DNA of 64,000 bases from Pannonibacter phragmitetus DSM 14782 (GCF_000382365.1 NZ_KB908215.1:496001-560000); one strand, 5' to 3'; shown: positions 51,029 to 60,204, counted from the stretch's first letter. Numbers and translations are program-made. The notes: generated by a model from the sequence alone, not told the origin.

Positions 51029-53492
51029 CGACCCGTCTCGAACCGGAGCGGTTCGTGCCATAGTCAGCGCGGGGCACGAGTGCTTCCGGATAATGCTCCA
51101 TTGGCCGGCCGAAGTAATAGCCCTGCAGGCTGCTGCAGCCCATGAGACGCAGTTGATTGGCCTGCTCTTCGGTCTCGACGCCTTCTGCCGTCACTTCCAT
51201 CTTCAGGCTGCGCGCCAGGATAATGACCGCAGAGATGATGGCCATGCTTTCCCCGCCATCGCCCAGTTCGCTGACGAAGGACTTGTCGATCTTGATCTTG
51301 TCGAAGTGATAGTGGCGCAGGTAGCTCAGTGACGAATATCCGGTTCCAAAGTCGTCCAGAGCGATACGCACACCCAGCGCCTTCAGTTGCCCGAGGATCT
51401 CCGCAGTTGAACCCGCATCCTGGATCAGCACGGATTCGGTGATTTCCAGGATCAGCCGCTGAGCCGGCAGCCCCGTTTCTTCCAGAGCCCACTTTACTGC
51501 ATCAACAAGGCCCGCTGCCGCGAACTGCAGTGGCGACAGATTGACCGCGACGGATATTTCATGCTGGCTGCCGGCTGCCCGTTTGCAGGCCTCACGCAGC
51601 ACCCATTCCCCGATCGGAACAATAAGCCCTGCCTCCTCGGCAATGGGCACAAAGTCAGCCGGGGAAACGGGGCCGATGAACGGATCGTTCCAGCGCAGCA
51701 GTGCCTCGCAGGACTGGATGTGTCCGGTCTGGGCCGAGACAATCGGCTGGAAAGCCAGCGTGAGGCCGCCTTTCTCGATGGCCCTGCGAAGTGCGGCTTC
51801 CATCTCGCGCCGCTCACGCTGTTCCCGGTCCATCTCGGCTTCGAAATACAGCGCCTGCCCCCGTCCGCTGCGCTTGGCCTTGTAGAGGGCAATATCCGCA
51901 CAGCGCATCAGATCATCGATGGTGTCCGCCTGACGCGGTGCGCAGGCGATGCCGATCGTTGCACCCACAGTGTAGCTGCCGCTATCGGTCAGCAGCGGCG
52001 CATTCAGACTGGTGATCAGTTCGTTCGCCAGCGCCTCGGTGTTCTGGCGGCTTTGCCCAACATGCAGAATGGCGAACTCGTCACCGCCAATGCGGGCAAG
52101 GTCCGCCCTTCCGGCGCAGACTTCGCTGAACCGCTGCGCAACCATGTTGAGGATTTCGTCGCCCACAGGATGACCGCGCATGTCGTTGATGGCCTTGAAG
52201 TTGTCGAGATCCACCATCAGCAGGCTGATATTGCTGCCATCGGCCAGTGCGTTTTCCAGGCACTCACCCGCACGCGCCAGCAGCCAGTTGCGGTTGCCCA
52301 CCCCCGTCAGCGCATCATGCTCGGCGAGATATTTGACCAGGTCATGCGCGCGGCGGGCATCGGTGATGTCAGACCCGACGCCGCGATAGCCGGTGAACTT
52401 GCAGGCAGGATCGAAATAGGGACGGCCGGCGAGAGACCACCAGCGGCGCTCGCCGTTGACGATGGTCAGCACGGGCATGTCGCGGAAGGGCTGACAGGCG
52501 GCCATCATCTCCCGCACTGCGTCCCAGCCATCGCCCTGCTCCACCATCGTCTGCAAGGCATCGATCAGGGGACGGCCCTGAAGGTCTTCGGGCGCGCGCC
52601 CGCAGACCTCACAAAACCGGGCAGATGTGCGTTTCAGATTGCCGGCGCTGTCGGTTTCCCACAGCCAGTCGCTGGCACTTTCCTCAAACTCATTGAGCAG
52701 CAGGCCGATCACCTGTCCCCGGTGTTCCAGCTCCTGCTCCGTCATCACACGGGCTACGAACACCCTGGAAACGGCAAGAACGCAAATCACGACCATGAAG
52801 GAATAGGCCGAGAGCAGGCTGGAAAGCTCGAACATCGGTCCATTGCCGATCTGCATGATCAGCAATGTCGATCCGCACCAGATCGTCATGACCCAGGCAA
52901 GTCCGGCCAAAGGCACCGTCGCCAGCACAAAGCCACCCGCACAGATCAATCCTGTGATCAGGCAGGCGACGAGGATGAGCGAGTCGTTAGAGCCGTAGTA
53001 AAAGGTCATGAACAGCGCAAGGCACCACAGGATGCCAAGCACGCCAGCCTGCACGGTCGCGGAAACGATGCCCCTGGAGGACGCTGTCGTGAATGCCCGC
53101 TTCCGGCTCTTCTGCCAGACGGCCACGCCGCGGCCGATGACAAACATCATGGCAGCGGACCAGGCGAGCAGAAGATAAAGAGGCGCCACGCCGAAGTTTA
53201 GATTGACGATGATGAGGGCGCTGAACACGTTCCACGCCGTGATATACGGCATGAAACGGACAATCGACGTGATCTGCTGTGCGCGTATCCGGCCACTCAG
53301 TTCATCCCGGCCCAGCAATCCGCGGAAGATGAAGCGCGCGGCTTCGGCCAGATGATGAAGCGGGCGTCTCAGAAAATCAGTGCTGCTGAGTTCCCCGTTC
53401 ATGCACACGTCTTCCCCTGCAGCGGCCCTTCCGGAATCACCGGATTTTGCTGCTCCGAATGCGACCTGCTTCTCGGCCTTCGCCTGGCTCAT
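51018..53492 (-). CDS. Diguanylate cyclase/phosphodiesterase (PAS-GGDEF-EAL) with membrane sensor
   Basis: 824 aa. Five to six N-terminal helices (about 80-250), PAS (about 265-390), GGDEF (about 395-550) with intact RIGGDEF near residue 472, and EAL (about 565-810) with CEALLRW near 595, the NLSPLQF, LEITES and DDFGTGYSSLSYL metal-binding motifs, and AEGVET. Both catalytic sites look intact, so it could make or degrade c-di-GMP. ATG 53492 is given; ATG 53402 has a better GGGGAAG site and would remove 30 low-complexity residues. Lies between the kinase and its putative regulator. Confidence 0.9.
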   Translation of the reverse strand: MSQAKAEKQVAFGAAKSGDSGRAAAGEDVCMNGELSSTDFLRRPLHHLAEAARFIFRGLLGRDELSGRIRAQQITSIVRFMPYITAWNVFSALIIVNLNFGVAPLYLLLAWSAAMMFVIGRGVAVWQKSRKRAFTTASSRGIVSATVQAGVLGILWCLALFMTFYYGSNDSLILVACLITGLICAGGFVLATVPLAGLAWVMTIWCGSTLLIMQIGNGPMFELSSLLSAYSFMVVICVLAVSRVFVARVMTEQELEHRGQVIGLLLNEFEESASDWLWETDSAGNLKRTSARFCEVCGRAPEDLQGRPLIDALQTMVEQGDGWDAVREMMAACQPFRDMPVLTIVNGERRWWSLAGRPYFDPACKFTGYRGVGSDITDARRAHDLVKYLAEHDALTGVGNRNWLLARAGECLENALADGSNISLLMVDLDNFKAINDMRGHPVGDEILNMVAQRFSEVCAGRADLARIGGDEFAILHVGQSRQNTEALANELITSLNAPLLTDSGSYTVGATIGIACAPRQADTIDDLMRCADIALYKAKRSGRGQALYFEAEMDREQRERREMEAALRRAIEKGGLTLAFQPIVSAQTGHIQSCEALLRWNDPFIGPVSPADFVPIAEEAGLIVPIGEWVLREACKRAAGSQHEISVAVNLSPLQFAAAGLVDAVKWALEETGLPAQRLILEITESVLIQDAGSTAEILGQLKALGVRIALDDFGTGYSSLSYLRHYHFDKIKIDKSFVSELGDGGESMAIISAVIILARSLKMEVTAEGVETEEQANQLRLMGCSSLQGYYFGRPMEHYPEALVPRADYGTNRSGSRRVVTQ

Positions 53493-53791
53493 CCACTATC
53501 CGGTCAATATTTGCGCACAGGGCACACGTGCCACTGGGGAATGTAATCTCCCATAGCTCCGTAAAGAGTGGGTAAAAATCACGATTTTAATTAAGGAATG
53601 AGAGCATTTGCGATCAGGCCCATCAGGAAACGGGCGGATCAATTTAATCAACTTGATAAAATACATTCCCCTCTTCTGCCGGAGTTGCATTTCCCTGCGA
53701 GACAGAAAAGGAATAATTCGCCAGCAAGACCTGCGGCCGGCAGTTCTTCGAAGCGGTATGGCTGAAATGCCGTGTTGTGTGGCCGCTGCCC

Positions 53792-54457
53792 CTAGCCTGC
53801 TTCGGAAGCCTGCCAGCTTCCGGCCTCGATCTTGGAGGCTGCTATCACCGCCTGTGTCCGGCTCTCGACGCCCAGCTTCTGCAAGATGGCGGACACATGC
53901 GCCTTCACCGTCGCCTCGGAGACGGAAAGCTCATAGGCAATCTGCTTGTTCAGAAGACCTTCCGACAGCATCATGAGCACGCGCACCTGCTGCGGCGTCA
54001 GACTGGCCAGCCGGCGCGCTGCATCAGAATCCTTGTCGGCGATGGTGAGATCGATCTCCGGCGGCGTCCAGAGCGAGCCCGCCATCACCTGCTCGATCGC
54101 ATTGCGGATGACTTCGATGCCGTGGGACTTGGGAATGAACCCCGACGCCCCAAAGCCGATGGCCCGGCGAATGGCCTGAGGCTCTTCATTGGCCGAGACA
54201 ATCACCACCGGGACCGAAGGGTGCTGGGCGCGCAGGAACATAAGGCCCGAGAAGCCGCGCATGCCGGGCATGGACAGGTCCAGCAGCACCAGATCCACGC
54301 CGCCGGCATCCTCCAGCCGGGCGGTCACATCCTCGAGCGTACCGGCTTCATCGATGACCGATCCGGGATAGAGCAGATCAAGCGCCTGGCGCAGTGCGCC
54401 GCGAAACAAAGGATGATCATCCGCAATGATGAAATGGTAACCGTTGCTGTCTGCCAA
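53792..54457 (-). CDS. LuxR/NarL-type response regulator, CrbR/ErdR-like
   Basis: 221 aa from TTG 54457, supported by GGGGG exactly 6 bp upstream; no ATG fits and the open frame further upstream is antisense to the esterase region. Receiver: Asp13-Asp14 (IIADDHPLFRGALRQAL), phosphoacceptor Asp60 (LVLLDLSMPGMRG), Ser in VIVSANEE, Lys in FIPKSHG. HTH (about 150-215): LTPQQVRVLMMLSEGLLNKQ (start) and VSEATVKAHVSAILQKLGV. Similar in length and pattern to CrbR/ErdR regulators, matching the SLC5-fused kinase nearby. Confidence 0.88.
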   Translation of the reverse strand: MADSNGYHFIIADDHPLFRGALRQALDLLYPGSVIDEAGTLEDVTARLEDAGGVDLVLLDLSMPGMRGFSGLMFLRAQHPSVPVVIVSANEEPQAIRRAIGFGASGFIPKSHGIEVIRNAIEQVMAGSLWTPPEIDLTIADKDSDAARRLASLTPQQVRVLMMLSEGLLNKQIAYELSVSEATVKAHVSAILQKLGVESRTQAVIAASKIEAGSWQASEAG

Positions 54458-54853
54458 TGTTTTCCCCCGATGTTCCAACCCGGCGTTTTCTGCCGGAGGC
54501 AGAGCCGCTGCACGTCTCCCCCGCCGCGTTTCATTGTCCGGCCGCGCGCATTGCGGTGCTTGCACCATTGACGTGCACCACGCGCAAACACCAGCTTGAC
54601 CCGTCCATGCGGCAGGGCAGTGCTGGCCAACCCGGCCGATAGCCTCCACCCTCACAGTGCACGTCACCTTGCACCAGATCAAGCCTTGCCCGAAATCTCG
54701 CGCAAGTGACACGGGAGAAACGGCACCACGCCGCAGCTTCTGCGGGCAAACTCTGCGATCAGCGTCTCCGGGGTCTCCTGTGACTGAAGCCGATTGGCAG
54801 GCACTGTCTGACACTTTAGCCTTGCCGCAGCCGCTGAAACCGGAGAGCCCTTG
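54458..54853. promoter_or_regulatory. Divergent intergenic region with repeated GTGCAC motifs
   Basis: 396 bp between the LuxR-type regulator and the esterase, no credible gene. Contains TTGCACCA twice (54560-54567, 54669-54676) and the 10-mer TGACGTGCAC (54569-54578) whose exact reverse complement GTGCACGTCA is at 54657-54666. The two composite sites are about 100 bp apart. They look like paired regulator sites; the regulator is not known. Confidence 0.45.
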
Positions 54854-55843
54854 ATGTTGAGCCTTCACCATTCCCTTTTTCTGACCGAAGCCGTGAGCGA
54901 AGAGACCCGTACCTTCAATGAAGCTCTGGCCGCACGGCTGGCTGCCGAGCCGGACCAGTGGAGCTTCCCCCCGCAGGTGGTCCGCGACCGGCGGGAGCAA
55001 GGCATAGGCCCCTTCCCAGCCCCGGTCCGCAGCCCGCGCGCTGAGGATATCTGGATCGGGGGCCCTGCCCGTGGCGGGGTGGCGGGCAAGCTCCGCCTGC
55101 GGCTTTTCCGGCCACAGACCGGCCAGCCGGAGGGGGCGTTCCTGCATATCCATGGCGGCGGCTGGACGTTCGGCGGGGCGGACCTGCAGGATCTGCGGCT
55201 GGCCGAAATGGCGGACCGGACGGGGCTTCTGGTTGCTTCCGTGGACTACCGGCTTGCTCCGGAACATCCCTATCCTGCCGCGCCGGATGACTGCGAAGCT
55301 GCGGCCCTCTGGCTCCTCGGGCCAGCCGCGCAGGAATTCGGGCTGAAACGGTTTTCCATCGGCGGGGACAGCGCAGGCGCCAATCTGGCTGCCGTCACCC
55401 TGCTGCGCCTGCGGGACAGGCACGGCCTGACACCTTTCAGCGCCGCCGTCTTCATCGCCGGCTGTTTCGATCTGGGCCTGACGCCAAGCGCCCGATCCTG
55501 GGGCACGGAAAAGCTGGTCCTGAACACGCGCGATATCGAAATGTTTGTCCGTTTGTATCTGCAGAACGGCGAAGACCCGAAGTCTTCGGACATTTCCCCC
55601 CTCATGGCAGACCTGAGCGGCATGCCGCCCGCCTATTTCGTGGTGGGAACCCGCGATCCTCTTCTGGATGATACGTTGTTCCAGGCATCCCGATGGATAT
55701 CGTCGGGGAACTCCGCCACGCTGGACGTCTTCCCCGGCGGATGCCATGTTTTCCAGAGCTTTCCCCTCGAAATAGCGAACCAGAGCAAATCTCTTATTGA
55801 TAATTTCCTTAGCGTAATTATGAATAGATATACTATTACCTGA
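54854..55843 (+). CDS. Alpha/beta hydrolase, hormone-sensitive-lipase (family IV) esterase
   Basis: 329 aa. Oxyanion HGGGW near residue 99, nucleophile Ser in SIGGDSAGANLAA, Asp in FVVGTRDPLLDD and His in FPGGCHVFQSFP complete the catalytic triad; DYRLAPEHPYPAAPDD is diagnostic of HSL-type enzymes. No signal peptide. ATG 54854 has GGAG 8 bp upstream; TTG 54851 is an alternative. Probably hydrolyses short-chain esters or lactones. The last 15 codons and the following 50 bp are much more AT-rich than the rest. Confidence 0.9.
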   Translation: MLSLHHSLFLTEAVSEETRTFNEALAARLAAEPDQWSFPPQVVRDRREQGIGPFPAPVRSPRAEDIWIGGPARGGVAGKLRLRLFRPQTGQPEGAFLHIHGGGWTFGGADLQDLRLAEMADRTGLLVASVDYRLAPEHPYPAAPDDCEAAALWLLGPAAQEFGLKRFSIGGDSAGANLAAVTLLRLRDRHGLTPFSAAVFIAGCFDLGLTPSARSWGTEKLVLNTRDIEMFVRLYLQNGEDPKSSDISPLMADLSGMPPAYFVVGTRDPLLDDTLFQASRWISSGNSATLDVFPGGCHVFQSFPLEIANQSKSLIDNFLSVIMNRYTIT

Positions 55844-55894
55844 AAGTAAGTTACATATTTTCCCGGCTCCAGAAATCATCAGGTCAACCAAACG

Positions 55895-56764
55895 ATGCTG
55901 ACAGAAGAAACCCTGTTCTCCTATGTGAACCAGAGCGACTGCACGGAGCGGGGTGTTTTGAGCGAACATGGTTGCGTCCAACGGCTCGAAGAGGCGGACA
56001 GGCAGTTCCGTCTCATCTGTGCGCTGAGTGAATCTCTGGTCGGCGCCCGCCGCGTGCGGCACATCCGCTTCCACATTCCAGCCCCCTGCGGCACGCTGCT
56101 CGTGGTTTCCTCTCTCGTCTGTTTCGACGGACCGCATATTCTGACCATCGTTCACCAGATGAAGAATGCTGTGACAGGAGAGGTTCTGGCCACGGCTATC
56201 GACGGCTACACCCCGCCTGCCGGTACCGCCCGCACGTTCCGGAGCAAGTTCAAGGACGTGGTGCAGGCCATGCCGGAAGCGGCAGCACCCCGCGCCTTGC
56301 CCCCCTCTCCATTGGCCAACAAGGCAGTGCTGGATAGCATTTTTGAGAGCGGTGGATCGGTCATTTACCGGGGAACCGTGCTGCCAAGGCATCTTGGGGC
56401 GGACAACAAGGCAGATGACGGTTTTGTCGCCCAGTGCATCGGAGAAGCTTTGCCTCATGTCTGGCAGCAGACGCCCCTGAACCTCGACTGGCAACAGGAA
56501 ACAGGCAGCGAACGCCGTCTTTTCGAAATGAAACTGTCCTGGGTCAGTCCGCTCAAGGCAGGCGAAAGCTTCGTGATCGCCGTGAGTTTGACCGGCACCC
56601 AGGCAAACATGCTGGGCGCGCGATTCTTCGTGTTTGAAAGCCGCGCCAGCCGTCTTTGCGCCATCACCGACACTGCGTTCGGCCCTGTCTGCCGGGAGAG
56701 CGGTGAGCCAGCAGGGCTTCCTGCGGGCACTCAGGAAGCCCTGTCACGTCTGCGGGCAGACTGA
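55895..56764 (+). CDS. Unknown protein, possible double-hotdog (thioesterase-like)
   Basis: 289 aa, cytoplasmic, no membrane segment. Two halves each look like a hotdog fold: DCTERGVLSEHGCVQRLEEA with VSSLVCFDGPHILTIVHQM, and GFVAQCIGEALPHVW with FEMKLSWVSPLKAGESFVIA (each in part). The RGVLS and AGE/LKAGESF patterns recall 4HBT-type acyl-CoA thioesterases, but no catalytic residue is certain. Weak ribosome-binding site; 51 bp after the esterase on the same strand, possibly co-transcribed. Function not assigned. Confidence 0.6.
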   Translation: MLTEETLFSYVNQSDCTERGVLSEHGCVQRLEEADRQFRLICALSESLVGARRVRHIRFHIPAPCGTLLVVSSLVCFDGPHILTIVHQMKNAVTGEVLATAIDGYTPPAGTARTFRSKFKDVVQAMPEAAAPRALPPSPLANKAVLDSIFESGGSVIYRGTVLPRHLGADNKADDGFVAQCIGEALPHVWQQTPLNLDWQQETGSERRLFEMKLSWVSPLKAGESFVIAVSLTGTQANMLGARFFVFESRASRLCAITDTAFGPVCRESGEPAGLPAGTQEALSRLRAD

Positions 56765-56829
56765 CCAGAGGATACGGCTTGTCCCGCCGGAGCCCGGGGC
56801 GCGTCCGTGAGATGCGAGGGAAAGGCAGT

Positions 56830-57633
56830 CTACTGCCCCGTTTCCTTTTGCAGATCCCGCATCAGACCGAAGAACCGGCGCATGGCCTGCTCCGTGAAGG
56901 AGAGCATTTCGTCGAGCTGTTCTTCATCCTTTTGCGACAGTTCGGGTGCCGGGCGGGTGTTGCCGCGAGGGGCTTCTGCGGATGGACGGCCCAGGGTGGT
57001 GCTGTCAGTCTCACCCTTGAGAACCGCAATTTCTTGCCGCAGGGCTGCGTTTTCCTGCCGCAGCTGGTCTATTTCACCCAGATAAGCTGCTTCCGCATCC
57101 GGAGAGGGCATGCAGCGCCACACCCCATTGACCGGTTTGCAGAAGGCGATCGTTCCGGCCACCCTGTCCAGCCGCAGGTAGTTGCCGTCCACTTTCACGA
57201 GCGCATAACGCTGCGGATCAGCGACCGGAGCCTCCGAAGGTGCGCTCTCCTGCGCCGGATTTGCCTGCTGATCCGCCTGCTGGTCCGCCACCGGGACAGG
57301 TGCCGTTGCAGGCCGGCTGACCGGCACTTTCGCTGGTGAGTCCGCTTGGGATCTGCCTGCAATCTTGCTTGCGGGAACGGCGGGAGCAGGCTTGGGCTTG
57401 GTTTTAACCTGGCTCTGGCTTTGGGCTTTTGCCTTGGCGGCAGGCTTGCCCGAGGGCACTGTCTTTGCGGGAGCCCCTTGACCTGCCACTTGGCCCGCCG
57501 CAAGGCCGCCCTGCGGCGCCGCGCTTTTCGCCTCTGCCACTTGTCCATGCAGCAAGCCAGACAGAGCCAGAAGAGCCACGGCGAGCGTTGCTCCACGCCG
57601 GCGCGCAGATGATGCCAGTTCCGGATCAGCCAT
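56830..57633 (-). CDS. Exported or membrane-anchored protein with coiled coil, unknown
   Basis: 267 aa. Basic N-terminus and hydrophobic stretch (GATLAVALLALSGLLHGQVA) predict a signal peptide or anchor; residues about 38-140 are an Ala/Pro/Lys/Gln-rich linker; a conserved-looking globular block follows, YALVKVDGNYLRLDRVAG with FCKPVNGVWRCMPSPDAEA containing two cysteines; then a coiled coil EIDQLRQENAALRQEIAVLK and a helical tail. Such proteins occur widely in Hyphomicrobiales (from memory) without a function. GGAGAG precedes ATG. Confidence 0.65.
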   Translation of the reverse strand: MADPELASSARRRGATLAVALLALSGLLHGQVAEAKSAAPQGGLAAGQVAGQGAPAKTVPSGKPAAKAKAQSQSQVKTKPKPAPAVPASKIAGRSQADSPAKVPVSRPATAPVPVADQQADQQANPAQESAPSEAPVADPQRYALVKVDGNYLRLDRVAGTIAFCKPVNGVWRCMPSPDAEAAYLGEIDQLRQENAALRQEIAVLKGETDSTTLGRPSAEAPRGNTRPAPELSQKDEEQLDEMLSFTEQAMRRFFGLMRDLQKETGQ

Positions 57634-57751
57634 CGCTCATCTCTCCATTCGCCCTGCCCAGCAGCAAGCCCATATCCACGTTTCAGTCTAGCGGGGGACT
57701 ATGTCAAAAGCACGCCGCTGCGGCAGTTCTGCCCAGGAACCTTGCCCCGCC

Positions 57752-58363
57752 TCAGACCGGCCGGAAGGCATCCCGGCCCGACACAAGCGCATCCTCCAGC
57801 AGGTCCAGCCTGTCCTGCCCCCAGAAGGGCTCGCCTTTCAGCACGTAGCAGGGCGAGCCGATAACGCCCAGTTCGATGGCACGGCGCTGGTTCTCCTGAT
57901 AGGCCTCCTGAATGGCCACGCTGCCTGCCGCTTCAAGCAAGGCGCCGGCATCAAGGCCCATCTCCCTCAACAGCCCCGCCAGAACCGCTTCGTCGGCGAT
58001 GTTCAGGTCTTCCACCCAGATGGCGCGGAACAGCCGCGCCGAACAGGCCGCCACCGGGCCACCCGCTTCGGCAACGGCAATGGCGCAGCAATCGGCCAGG
58101 GTGGGATTGGCGGGAAAGAAGGCAGGCTTCAGTGTCAGCGGCACGCCGCGCTTTTCCCGCCAGCGCTGCAACTCGACAAGACGGTAGGCCTGACGCACCG
58201 GATGGCGCTTGGCCAGCGGCAGACCGCCCGATACCTCGAAGACCCCTGCCAGATTGACCGGCCGGAACCGCACCTCCTGCCCATGTGCTGCCGCAAGATC
58301 CACAAAGGCCTGATGGCCGAGATAGGCCCAGGGCGAAACGTGGGTGTAAAAATAGTCGATCAC
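57752..58363 (-). CDS. 2-hydroxychromene-2-carboxylate isomerase / DsbA-family protein
   Basis: 203 aa from GTG 58363 (GGGAGA upstream). Thioredoxin-like kappa-GST fold: N-terminal DYFYTHVSPWAYLG with the active-site Ser in place of cysteine, insert with RPVNLAGVFE, cis-Pro motif GVIGSPCYVLKGEPFWGQDRL (in part). NahD-type enzymes isomerise hydroxychromene carboxylate in naphthalene catabolism using glutathione, but most homologues have other unknown glutathione-linked roles; no naphthalene genes are near. Confidence 0.87.
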   Translation of the reverse strand: MIDYFYTHVSPWAYLGHQAFVDLAAAHGQEVRFRPVNLAGVFEVSGGLPLAKRHPVRQAYRLVELQRWREKRGVPLTLKPAFFPANPTLADCCAIAVAEAGGPVAACSARLFRAIWVEDLNIADEAVLAGLLREMGLDAGALLEAAGSVAIQEAYQENQRRAIELGVIGSPCYVLKGEPFWGQDRLDLLEDALVSGRDAFRPV

Positions 58364-58429
58364 TGGCAGGTCTCCCGTCGAACCGGCTTTTCCGGTCAGG
58401 GCGAACCTTGCCGGTTTCGCGCCGGAGAC

Positions 58430-60076
58430 TCAAGCCACACTGACAGGCGCTGGCAACAGGGCCTCCAGAGTCTCAATCCGGTCGGCCTCATGCGGCGGCT
58501 TGTCCCAGCGCAGGCGGGCGATGCGGGGAAAGCGCATGGCAAGGCCGGATTTGTGCCGTACGGAGCGGTTCAGCCCCTCGAATGCCACCTCCAGCACCAG
58601 CCCAAGGTCCCGCGTATGCGCCACCTCCCGCACCGGGCCGAAGCGGTTGATGGTGTTGTTGCGGACGAAGCGGTCGATTTCCAGCAGCTCCTCATCGGTA
58701 AAGCCGGAATAGGCCTTGCCCACCGGCACAAGCTCCTCGCCCCGCCAGACACCGAAGGTGTAATCCGAATAATAGGACGAGCGCTTGCCGTGGCCGCGCT
58801 GCGCGTACATCAGCACCGCATCCACCTTGAAGGGATCGCGCTTCCACTTGAACCATTCCCCGCGCAGACGCCCTGCCAGATAGGGCGACTGCCGCCGCTT
58901 CAGCATCAGCCCTTCCACGGCGCCTGCATCAGCCTCCGGCAAATGCGCGGAAGGCTCCTCCCGCCAGCGGGCCAGTTCCTCCCAATTCGCAAAGGGCACC
59001 AGCGGCGACAGGTCAATGCGCGGCGGGGCTTGCGCGATCAGGAAAGCCACCAGCCGCGCCCGCCTTTGCTCAAACGGCAGGGCGCGCAGGTCTTCTCCGT
59101 TGTCCATCAGAAGATCATAGGCCCGGATGGCAGCAGGAAGCTGCTGCATCAGCTTTGGCGCGGCCGTCTTGCGGTTCAGCCGCTTCTGCAGCTCGGAAAA
59201 GGGCTGCACCGCACCATCGCGCAGGATCAGCAGTTCCCCGTCGATACAGCCCTCGAAGGTCAGGCTCTCCAGCACATCTGGAAAGGCTGCGGAAATATCA
59301 TCGCCGGAGCGGGAGTACAGCCGTGCAACATGCTTGCCCGCCGCATCGCGCCCGGCTGCGGCCTGAACGCGGATACCGTCCCATTTCCATTCGGCCAGAA
59401 ACTCCGCCGGGTCCAGCGCCTCCATGTCCCGCGCCTCGTCCAGCGGGTGTGCCAGCATTGGCGGCCGGAAAGGTGCCGGGTCCGAGGCTTCCGGCTTGCC
59501 GCCCTGCCCCTCCACCCAAGACAGCAGCGCCGTATAAGGCGGCTTCTGCGCGTTCCAGACCTCCTCGATCTCGTCCACGCTGACTGTTCCAAGCCGCGCC
59601 AGTGCAGTCTTGGCTAGCCGGGCGGACACACCCACCCGCAAGCCGCCGGTGACAAGCTTCAAAAGCGCCCAGCGGCTCGTCTCATCCAGAAGGTCAAGCC
59701 ACCCGGCAATCAGCTGCGGCACCTCGCTGCGGCCAGCGCCAGCAAGCCGTTGCACCACGGCGGAAAGCCCCGGCCCGTCACCATCAGCCTCGCCGGCCCG
59801 GTCGGGCGCAGGCCACATCAGCGCCACCGTCTCGGACAGATCGCCGACGAAGTCATAGGACAGCGCGAAAAGCACCGGGTCCGTCCGCTCCCCCGCCAGC
59901 GCCCGCAGCATTGCAGGCTTGGCGTGGCGGAACTCCAGCGTGCCCGTCAGCGCCGCGAGGGCATAGCCACGGTCCGGGTCCGGCGTGCGGCGGAAGTAAT
60001 CCACCAGCAGCGCCTCCTTGGCATTGCGGGAGCTTTCAAAGGCAAGACGGTCCAGAAGGCGGGAAAAGGCACGCAT
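58430..60076 (-). CDS. ATP-dependent DNA ligase (bacterial LigB/C-type)
   Basis: 548 aa from ATG 60076. N-terminal helical DNA-binding domain (1-200), nucleotidyltransferase domain with nucleophile Lys231 in AEWKWDGIRVQ, motif III YDLL, motif IV VEGLMLKRR, motif V WFKWKRD, and OB domain with motif VI FPRIARLRWDK. Additional to the NAD-dependent LigA expected in every bacterium; usually involved in repair, often next to a helicase and an MBL exonuclease, neither of which is seen here. Weak ribosome-binding site. Confidence 0.93.
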   Translation of the reverse strand: MRAFSRLLDRLAFESSRNAKEALLVDYFRRTPDPDRGYALAALTGTLEFRHAKPAMLRALAGERTDPVLFALSYDFVGDLSETVALMWPAPDRAGEADGDGPGLSAVVQRLAGAGRSEVPQLIAGWLDLLDETSRWALLKLVTGGLRVGVSARLAKTALARLGTVSVDEIEEVWNAQKPPYTALLSWVEGQGGKPEASDPAPFRPPMLAHPLDEARDMEALDPAEFLAEWKWDGIRVQAAAGRDAAGKHVARLYSRSGDDISAAFPDVLESLTFEGCIDGELLILRDGAVQPFSELQKRLNRKTAAPKLMQQLPAAIRAYDLLMDNGEDLRALPFEQRRARLVAFLIAQAPPRIDLSPLVPFANWEELARWREEPSAHLPEADAGAVEGLMLKRRQSPYLAGRLRGEWFKWKRDPFKVDAVLMYAQRGHGKRSSYYSDYTFGVWRGEELVPVGKAYSGFTDEELLEIDRFVRNNTINRFGPVREVAHTRDLGLVLEVAFEGLNRSVRHKSGLAMRFPRIARLRWDKPPHEADRIETLEALLPAPVSVA

Positions 60077-60131
60077 ACCCGGATGATAACGCGCCGGGGC
60101 CCCAAGTCCATGGACGGGAGGCGGAAACACA

Positions 60132-60176
60132 AAGACCGTTCCCTCCCCTGACCAGTGGCGGGGAGGAAACGGTCTT
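60132..60176 (-). terminator. Terminator of the chemoreceptor gene at 60205
   Basis: 17-bp stem (60132-60148 with 60160-60176; one mismatch; arms AAGACCGTTCCCTCCCC and GGGGAGGAAACGGTCTT). On the minus strand followed by TGTGTTTCC, a modest U-rich tail, 28 bp after the stop. Confidence 0.75.
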
Positions 60177-60204
60177 GAGATTTTCAGGCCCGGCAGGCTG
60201 ACGC

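Noticed and set aside
54458-56494. In-frame extension that would make the LuxR-type regulator 900 residues long
   Set aside because: The extra 680 residues are antisense to the esterase and hotdog genes and have no domains; a TTG with an ideal ribosome-binding site starts the receiver at 54457.
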